From: Streptomyces hydrogenans
GTDB taxonomy: Bacteria; Actinomycetota; Actinomycetes; Streptomycetales; Streptomycetaceae
Assembly (NCBI RefSeq): GCF_014656075.1
Contig: NZ_BNBS01000044.1
Coordinates: forward strand, 1-63,883
Length of the DNA stretch: 63,883 nucleotides
Reading direction: 5' to 3'
How positions within the stretch are numbered: the stretch's first letter is position 1; the number at the start of each line of letters is the position of its first letter. The position numbers and the translations under genes are program-made. Shown piece after piece: positions 58,655 to 63,883 of the stretch. A model generated the notes under the pieces. The model was not told the origin of the DNA, did not search any database, and was given only the letters and a program-made list of their open reading frames with translations.

Positions 58655-59746
58655 TCAGGCGAAGGTGAGGACGGGCTTGACCACGCTGCCGTCCCGCATG
58701 GCGGCCACGGCCGTCTCGATGGCCTCGAAGGGGAACGTGGTGACCAGCCTGTCGAGCGGGAAGAGGCCCCGGGCGCGCAGGTCGAGCAGTTCGGGGAGGA
58801 AGCGGTCCGGGTCGGAGTCGCCCTCGATCACGCCGTGGACGCGGATGCCCTTGCCGAGCAGTTCCCTCACGTCGAAGGCGACCTCGCGGCCGATGCCCAG
58901 CAGGGCCAGCTCGCCCCGGGGACGGAGGGCGGCGACGGCCGTCCGGGCCGACTCGGGGCGGCCGGTGGTCTCGACGACGTGGTGCGCCCCGCCGCGGGTC
59001 AGCTCGCGCAGGGCCCCCACCAGGCCGTCCCCGGGTTCCAGGGCCGCCGTGGCGCCGAGCGCGAGGGCCAGGGAACGGCGGAAGGCGACCGGATCGACGG
59101 CCACCACGGGGGCGCAGCCGGCGGCCACCGCGGCCATCACCGCGCTCAGGCCGACTCCTCCCGCGCCCAGGACGACCAGGGAGGAACCCGGCCGGGGGCG
59201 AAGCCGGTTGAGGACCGTTCCCGCCCCCGTCTGGCCGCTGCAGCCCAGCGGCGCCGCGACCTCGGGCGGCAGGTCGGACGGCACCTTGACCACGCCGCTC
59301 GCGCGGACCACGACGTGCGTGGCGAAGCTGGACTGGCCGAAGAAGCCGCCGTGGAGGGGCCGGCCGCCGAGGGAGAGGGGGCTGGTGCCGTCGGGGCGGC
59401 CGCCGGAGAAGTTGTGGGCCGCGGCGGCGGGGCAGTACGCGGGATGGCCCGTCGCGCACTGCTCGCATCCGCCGCACCGGGCGAAGGTCAGACAGACGGG
59501 GTCGCCGGGCGCGAGGCCGGTCACGTCCGCGCCCGTCGCCTCGACCACTCCCGCGCCCTCGTGCCCGAAGACCATGGGGGTGAGCCGGCGGGGCCAGGCG
59601 TCCCGCATCCCCAGGTCGGTGTGGCAGATCCCGACGGCGGTCGTCCGCACCAGCACCTCGTCGGGACGCGGGTCCGCCAGCTCCGCGTCCCGGACGGTGA
59701 ACGGGGCGCCGGGCGCGGCGACGACCGCGGCGCGGACCCGCCTCAC
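58655..59746 (-). CDS. Zinc-dependent alcohol dehydrogenase (MDR, class III-like)
   Basis: A 363-residue MDR alcohol dehydrogenase. Catalytic zinc ligands are Cys in VGICHTDL, His in VFGHEGAGVV and a Cys in the second half (LGCSGQTGAG). Four Cys in CGGCEQCATGHPAYC hold the structural zinc. The NAD site is VVLGAGGVGLSAVM. It is of the aryl-alcohol/AdhB type using NAD, oxidising primary or aromatic alcohols. The start is GTG 59746, overlapping the stop of the DUF4334 gene as GTGA, so they are co-translated. Confidence 0.92.
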   Translation of the reverse strand: MRRVRAAVVAAPGAPFTVRDAELADPRPDEVLVRTTAVGICHTDLGMRDAWPRRLTPMVFGHEGAGVVEATGADVTGLAPGDPVCLTFARCGGCEQCATGHPAYCPAAAAHNFSGGRPDGTSPLSLGGRPLHGGFFGQSSFATHVVVRASGVVKVPSDLPPEVAAPLGCSGQTGAGTVLNRLRPRPGSSLVVLGAGGVGLSAVMAAVAAGCAPVVAVDPVAFRRSLALALGATAALEPGDGLVGALRELTRGGAHHVVETTGRPESARTAVAALRPRGELALLGIGREVAFDVRELLGKGIRVHGVIEGDSDPDRFLPELLDLRARGLFPLDRLVTTFPFEAIETAVAAMRDGSVVKPVLTFA

Positions 59747-60273
59747 GAGGACTGCCCGGCGCGAGGAGCGCCGTCCCGGACCTCGTACGGGCTGTCAGGG
59801 GTGCGTTCCAGGAAGAAGTAGTAGAACGGCCCCTCGGGGGGCACGCCCTTGGCGTTCATGATCCCCATGAGCGTGTCGCCGTCGACCCGTTTGAAGTGGT
59901 CGAGGACCGGCTGCCCGTCGTAGATCATGGTGGCCGTCGTCTCGCCCCGGAACTCGACGGCCCACAGGCCGGCCGCCCCTTTGCCGAGCGCGCGGTCGGC
60001 GTACAGCCCGCCCTGCGCGTCCCGGCAGATCAGCGGCTCGACGTCGTGCGCGGAGCGGAACGTCTTGCCGTACCAGCCGGCCTTCGCCAGCATGCCGTTG
60101 AGGGGGTGGCCGGTCGGGAACTCCCCGCCCTTCCAGGAGCCGAGCATCTCCTCGGGGCGGACGGTGCTCAACGCCGCCCAGATCGCGTCGAGTTCGGCGG
60201 CGTCGACGGTGCCTTCCCCCTCCCTGACCTCCTGGAGTTCCCGGAACCGGGTGCGGGCCTCGTGCGCGTCCAT
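59743..60273 (-). CDS. DUF4334/GXWXG-domain protein
   Basis: A 176-residue protein. The GXWXG motif is EEMLGSWKGGEFPTGHPL (about residues 42-58), and the C-terminal half is DUF4334 (GLWAVEFRGETTATMIYDGQPVLDHFKRVDGDTLMGIMNAKG, YYFFLERT). Such proteins accompany short-chain or MDR dehydrogenases; their role is unknown. It is translated before and coupled to the alcohol dehydrogenase. The ATG at 60273 is preceded by GAGGACA-like purines. Confidence 0.85.
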   Translation of the reverse strand: MDAHEARTRFRELQEVREGEGTVDAAELDAIWAALSTVRPEEMLGSWKGGEFPTGHPLNGMLAKAGWYGKTFRSAHDVEPLICRDAQGGLYADRALGKGAAGLWAVEFRGETTATMIYDGQPVLDHFKRVDGDTLMGIMNAKGVPPEGPFYYFFLERTPDSPYEVRDGAPRAGQSS

Positions 60274-60391
60274 GCGGATGTCCTCTCGTCGGTGTCGGCG
60301 TCGGTGTCGACGCCAGGGAAATGGAACCGGGGAGGGAGCGGGTGCGGGGTGTGCTTGCGGGGGCCGGAACGGCGCGCGGATCAGGGGCGCG

Positions 60392-61165
60392 TCATCGCGG
60401 GGATCGGGACGCCGGCCCCCGCGAGGATCCGTCGCGACCGGGCACGGCGGCGTTCCCGTGCCGGGACGGTGCGGTGCCGTCGAGCGCGCCGGGATGGCCG
60501 ACGGTGCACAGGCCGAGCAGCACGTGGCGTTCGGCCACCTCCTCCGCGCTGAGCGGGCCGTCCTCGCGGAACCAGTTGGCCACGCCCTGGCACATGACGA
60601 GGACCGCCCGGACCGCGTCGGCCGGGATCGGCGTGGTGAACACGCCCTGCGCGCGGCCCGCCTCGACGGTGTCCAGCAGCATGTGCTCCAGATAGTCGCG
60701 CAGGGCGACGTAGCGCGCCCTGTTCTCCGGCTCCAGGCTTCGGATCTCCGTGTCGAGGAAGGCGAGTTGGCGGCGGTGCGTCATGTAGAGCACGATCGAC
60801 TCGACCATGCCGCAGAAGCGGGCGAGGGGGTCGTCGCCCGCCTCGCCGGCCGCCGCCCGGCAGCGGTCCAGGACGTCCTTGATGGAGGTCTCGAGCAGGG
60901 TGGCCAGCAGCGCCTGCTTGTTCGCGTAGTGGTAGTAGAGCGCCGGCACGGTGACGCCGACCCGCTGGGCGATGTCCCGTACCGAAGTGCCGTGGTAACC
61001 CTGCTCGTTGAACGCCTCCATGGCGCGCATCAGGATCGCGTGCAGGTCGAGCGGGTGATAGGTGCGCCAGTGCTCGGCCGGGGGCGTTTCGCCCTGGCCC
61101 GGCGCGGCGCCCGGAGGGCCGCCGCGGGCGGGGCGTCGATCGGCGACTTCGTACGGCTGTGACAC
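60392..61165 (-). CDS. TetR-family repressor of an acyl-CoA operon
   Basis: A 257-residue TetR protein. The HTH is GTSVRDIAQRVGVTVPALYYHYANKQALLATLL (about 59-91), close in type to KstR2/FadR-like regulators. The ligand domain has LYMTHRRQLAFLDTEIRSL and a C-terminal Pro/Gly-rich tail. GTG 61165 has GGAAGGAAG about 6 bases upstream. A copy of a 16-bp operator lies just upstream of it and another in the divergent racemase operon promoter. A CoA-thioester ligand is likely, given the targets; it may also control the alcohol dehydrogenase genes on its own strand. Confidence 0.87.
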   Translation of the reverse strand: MSQPYEVADRRPARGGPPGAAPGQGETPPAEHWRTYHPLDLHAILMRAMEAFNEQGYHGTSVRDIAQRVGVTVPALYYHYANKQALLATLLETSIKDVLDRCRAAAGEAGDDPLARFCGMVESIVLYMTHRRQLAFLDTEIRSLEPENRARYVALRDYLEHMLLDTVEAGRAQGVFTTPIPADAVRAVLVMCQGVANWFREDGPLSAEEVAERHVLLGLCTVGHPGALDGTAPSRHGNAAVPGRDGSSRGPASRSPR

Positions 61166-61186
61166 CGTGACACTTCCTTCCGGGTC

Positions 61187-61325
61187 CTTAGCGTTCGCTC
61201 AGCATAGCCCGTCCGATGATGCCGAGTCTGCTGTCCGGCCCCTCTTCCTGTTCCGGAAAAACTGCTGCCGCACGGGGAGTTGACCCGTTCGCCGCCCAGC
61301 TCCTACGTTCTTAGCGATCGCTCAG
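61187..61325. promoter_or_regulatory. Two matching TetR operators and the racemase promoter
   Basis: CTTAGCGTTCGCTCAG (61187-61202) and CTTAGCGATCGCTCAG (61310-61325) differ in one base, share the symmetrical form CTnAGCGnnCGCTnAG and are 123 bp apart centre to centre. The first is 21 bases from the tetR start. The second overlaps the expected start point of a plus-strand promoter TTGACC (61280-61285), 18 bases, TACGTT (61304-61309) leading to the racemase gene. A repressor bound at both would block both divergent directions. Confidence 0.87.
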
Positions 61326-61376
61326 TAGGTCCTCGATCGAAGACGGCCCGCCCGCCTCGAACCGAGAAAGGAACAC

Positions 61377-62534
61377 ATGAGCCGGCACCCCACCGACACC
61401 CCTCCCGGCCGTGACGTCACCGGCCCCCTGCACGGCGTGCGCGTGGTCGAACTGGCGGGGATAGGCCCCGGCCCGTTCGCCGCGATGCTCCTCGCCGACC
61501 TGGGGGCCGACGTGGTGCGCGTGGACCGTCCCGAACCCTCGCCGCTCGGCGGGGATCCCGCCCTCGACCTCACCAACCGCAACAAGCGCTCCGTCCTCGT
61601 CGACCTCAAGACGCCCGAAGGGCCGCACGCGGTACGCGCCCTCGCGGCGCGCGCCGACATCCTGCTGGAGGGCTACCGCCCCGGCGTCGCCGAACGCCTC
61701 GGCGTCGGCCCCGAGGACTGCATGGGCGTCAACCCCGCGCTGGTGTACGGCCGGATCACCGGCTGGGGCCAGCACGGACCGCTCGCCGCCCGGGCCGGCC
61801 ACGACATCGGCTACGTCGCCACCGCCGGCCCGCTCTCCATGGTCGGCCCGCCGGACGGCCCGCCCGTGCCGCCCGTCAACCTCCTCGGCGACTACGCGGG
61901 CGGCTCCCTCTACCTGACCACCGGCGTCCTCGCCGCGCTGCTCACCGCCCGCGCCACCGGCCGCGGCCAGGTGGTGGACGCGGCGATCGTCGACGGCGCC
62001 GCCCACCTGACCACCCTGTTCTGGGGCATGCTCGCCGAGGGCACCTGGCGCGAGTCCCGCGGCCGCAACCTGCTCGACGGCGGATGCCCGTACTACGCCA
62101 TCTACGCCACGGCCGACGACGGCTGGATGGCGGTCGGCGCCCTGGAACCGCGGTTCTACACGACGTTCGTCACCCTGCTGGGCCTGGATCCCGGGAAGCT
62201 GCCGGACCGCGCCGACCCGCACAACTGGCCAGAGCTACGGGCCGTGTTCACCGCCCGGTTCGCATCCGCCACGCGCGCGGAGTGGACGGCCGCCTTCGAG
62301 GAAACCGACGCCTGTGTCGCCCCCGTCCTCTCCCTGCGCGAGGCGGCGGACCACCCGCACCTGACCGAACGCGGCACGTACACACCGGCGTTCGGCGCCG
62401 TCCAGCCCGCTCCCGCACCCCGCTTCTCCGCCACCCCCGGCACCCTCCGCAGGCCCCCGGCCGTCCCCGGCGCCCACACCCCCGACGTGGCCCGCGACTG
62501 GGACGTGCCCGAACTCCTGAAGGACCACCGCTGA
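61377..62534 (+). CDS. Alpha-methylacyl-CoA racemase-like CoA enzyme (CaiB/BaiF family)
   Basis: A 385-residue family III CoA-transferase-like protein. Hallmarks of the racemase branch are LHGVRVVELAGIGPGPFAAMLLADLGADVVRVD, the catalytic His in RAGHDIGYVATAG, the catalytic Asp in LLGDYAGGSLYL and the Glu in VGALEPRFYTTF. These match the positions known for Mycobacterium MCR. It inverts C2 of 2-methylacyl-CoA so that branched chains can enter beta-oxidation. GAAAGGA precedes ATG 61377. First gene of a tight operon (ATGA with the next). Confidence 0.9.
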   Translation: MSRHPTDTPPGRDVTGPLHGVRVVELAGIGPGPFAAMLLADLGADVVRVDRPEPSPLGGDPALDLTNRNKRSVLVDLKTPEGPHAVRALAARADILLEGYRPGVAERLGVGPEDCMGVNPALVYGRITGWGQHGPLAARAGHDIGYVATAGPLSMVGPPDGPPVPPVNLLGDYAGGSLYLTTGVLAALLTARATGRGQVVDAAIVDGAAHLTTLFWGMLAEGTWRESRGRNLLDGGCPYYAIYATADDGWMAVGALEPRFYTTFVTLLGLDPGKLPDRADPHNWPELRAVFTARFASATRAEWTAAFEETDACVAPVLSLREAADHPHLTERGTYTPAFGAVQPAPAPRFSATPGTLRRPPAVPGAHTPDVARDWDVPELLKDHR

Positions 62535-63559
62535 TGGAACTCTCCACACCCCTGGCGTACGCGGGCGACCCGCGCGCCGCCGCGGACCGGGCCGCCGCCC
62601 TGGAGGCCGCGGGACTCGACGCCGTCTGGGTGGCCGAGGCGTACGGCTACGACTCCCCGACGATCATGGGATACCTCGCCGCCAGAACCGAGCGGATGCG
62701 GATCGGCTCGGCCATCCTCAACGTCTACTCCCGCACCCCCGCCCTGATCGCCCAGACCGCGGCCGGACTCGACGCCCTCACCGGAGGCCGCGCCCTGCTC
62801 GGCATCGGCGCCTCCGGCCCCCAGGTCGTCGAGGGCTGGCACGGGCGCCGCTACGACCGCCCGCTCGGCCGCACCCGCGAGGTGATCGAGCTGTCCCGGC
62901 GGATCTGGCGGCGCGAGGTCATCGAGCACCACGGCATCACCGACCTGCCCCTGCCGCCCGAGAAGGGCGGCACCCTCGGCAAGCCCCTCAAGCTCCTGAA
63001 CCACCCGGTCCGCGACACCGTCCCCGTGTACGTCGCGGCCCTGGGCCCGGCCAACGTCCGGATGACCGCCGAGATCGCCGACGGATGGCTGCCGTTCCTG
63101 TACGTCCCCGAGCGCGCGGCCGACGTATGGGGCCCGTCCCTGGCCGAGGGCGCGGCCCGGCGCGACCCCGCTCTCGGTCCGCTCGCCGTCGTGGCCGGCG
63201 GTCTGCTGGCCCTCGGCGACGGCGCCGAGGCCGCCCGCGACCTGATGCGCCCCACCGTCGCCCTCTACGTCGGCGGCATGGGCGCGCCCGGCCGGAACTT
63301 CTACCACGACCTGATCTGCTCCTACGGCTACGAGGCCGCCGCGGCGGCCATCCAGGAGCACTACCTCGCGGGCCGCAAGAAGGACGCGGAGGCCGCCGTA
63401 CCGGACGAGCTGCTGGAACGCCTCAGCCTCGCCGGCCCCGAGGGATACGTCCGCGACCGGGTGGAGGTCTTCCGCGAGGCGGGCGTGACCATGCTCAACG
63501 TCACCCCGGTGGGACCCGACCCGGCCCGGCTGATCGAGCGCGTGAGGAGCTGGCTGTGA
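62534..63559 (+). CDS. LLM-class (F420-dependent type) oxidoreductase
   Basis: A 341-residue luciferase-like TIM-barrel oxidoreductase: STPLAYAGDPRAAADRAAALEAAGLDAVWVAEAYGYDS at the start, RIGSAILNVYSRTPALIAQTAAGLDALTGGRALLGIGASGPQVVEGWHG in the middle, and PVYVAALGPANVRMTAEIADGWL later. Actinobacterial members with this pattern use coenzyme F420. The start overlaps the racemase stop (ATGA) and its stop overlaps the next start (GTGA), giving a three-gene translational chain. The likely step is oxidation or reduction of a branched acyl or terpenoid substrate; exact reaction unknown. Confidence 0.9.
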   Translation: MELSTPLAYAGDPRAAADRAAALEAAGLDAVWVAEAYGYDSPTIMGYLAARTERMRIGSAILNVYSRTPALIAQTAAGLDALTGGRALLGIGASGPQVVEGWHGRRYDRPLGRTREVIELSRRIWRREVIEHHGITDLPLPPEKGGTLGKPLKLLNHPVRDTVPVYVAALGPANVRMTAEIADGWLPFLYVPERAADVWGPSLAEGAARRDPALGPLAVVAGGLLALGDGAEAARDLMRPTVALYVGGMGAPGRNFYHDLICSYGYEAAAAAIQEHYLAGRKKDAEAAVPDELLERLSLAGPEGYVRDRVEVFREAGVTMLNVTPVGPDPARLIERVRSWL

Positions 63560-63883
63560 CCTTCGGACGCGACCTGTACGGCCCCGATCACGACGCCTTC
63601 CGCGCGACGGTGCGGACCTTCCTGGCCAAGGAGGTGACCCCGCACCACGCGCGCTGGGAGGAGACCGGCGTCGTCGACCGGGAGGCGTGGCGCGCGGCGG
63701 GCCGCCGGGGCCTGCTGGGCATGGCCGTCGCCGAGGAGTACGGCGGGGGCGGCACCGACGACTTCCGCCACAGCGCCGTCCTCATCGAGGAGTTCGCCCG
63801 CGCGGGCGCGTCCGGCCTCGCCCTCAGTCTGCACAACGACATCATCGGCCCGTACCTCACCAAGCTGGCCACCGAGGAGCAGC
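63556..63883 (+). CDS. Acyl-CoA dehydrogenase, N-terminus only
   Basis: Partial gene leaving the right edge; 109 codons are seen. TFGRDLYGPDHDAFRATVRTFLAKEV and then GLLGMAVAEEYGGGGTDDFRHSAVLIEEFARAG and LSLHNDIIGPYL match the N-terminal helical domain of acyl-CoA dehydrogenases (FAD enzymes forming 2,3-enoyl-CoA). The start is GTG 63556 overlapping the LLM gene stop. It completes a racemase / LLM / dehydrogenase operon for branched or long acyl-CoA breakdown. Confidence 0.9.
   Translation, partial: MTFGRDLYGPDHDAFRATVRTFLAKEVTPHHARWEETGVVDREAWRAAGRRGLLGMAVAEEYGGGGTDDFRHSAVLIEEFARAGASGLALSLHNDIIGPYLTKLATEEQ

Noticed and set aside
1..63883. tRNA, rRNA or riboswitch genes
   Set aside because: No cloverleaf with a GGTTCGAATCC-type T arm, no rRNA-like segment and no cobalamin-box sequence was seen, including upstream of the B12 adenosyltransferase.

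Overview
The window is very GC-rich, with strong codon-position bias, purine-rich ribosome sites, many GTG/TTG starts and ATGA/GTGA start-stop overlaps. It is chromosomal DNA of a Streptomyces or close relative. The left end carries an order I recall from Streptomyces chromosomes: chitinase ChiC and its two-component system, cobalamin adenosyltransferase, a 3-hydroxyacyl-CoA dehydrogenase and an anti-anti-sigma factor. No tRNA, rRNA or CRISPR array was seen.

Layout. 0-11 kb is core-like: chiC (cut by the edge) with its promoter and ChiR/ChiS, a vitamin B12 enzyme, fatty-acid and sigma-control genes, aldose epimerase and a PAS-PAS-GAF-PP2C-ATPase phosphatase. 11-14.4 kb is a probable drug-inactivation group: a TetR repressor with two matching palindromic operators, a Vat-like acetyltransferase, an erythromycin-esterase-family protein and a VOC protein. 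14-22 kb holds single accessory genes: SUKH, nucleotidyltransferase, hydrolase, SSI-like inhibitor, GNAT, TmrB-like P-loop protein, NADAR protein and NDH-2-like oxidoreductase. 22.2-26.6 kb is the most interesting block: a Tap-like protein with an HTH and a C-terminal half resembling the palm of protein-primed family B DNA polymerases, a Tpg-like terminal protein candidate translationally coupled to it, and a convergent DnaQ exonuclease-BRCT-TerD fusion. 26.8-42.8 kb holds secreted proteins, GNAT, monooxygenase/TetR, subtilase, MarR/MFS, ArsR/SRPBCC and a decayed methyltransferase gene.

42.8-45.7 kb is a mobile-element graveyard: an internally deleted and frameshifted Tn3-family transposase and a resolvase tail flank two small unknown genes. 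45.7-50.3 kb carries an M20 peptidase/MFS operon with a divergent tandem Lrp regulator. 50.5-57.2 kb has a PQQ-type propeller, a GGATCC-rich tandem array, an SDR, a TetR/secreted-lipase pair and a Tat-exported Lcp-like (DUF2236) protein. 57.2-63.9 kb is an acyl-CoA/alcohol catabolism region: a two-HTH TetR protein, a zinc alcohol dehydrogenase with a DUF4334 partner, and a TetR that shares a 16-bp operator with a divergent racemase / LLM oxidoreductase / acyl-CoA dehydrogenase operon cut by the right edge.

Regulation is unusually readable. At least seven repressor genes have inverted repeats in their own or divergent promoters. Several genes (tap-like, arsR and possibly the monooxygenase) look leaderless, with a -10-like hexamer about 7-8 bases before the start codon. 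All functions are inferred from motifs read by eye; no database search was possible.
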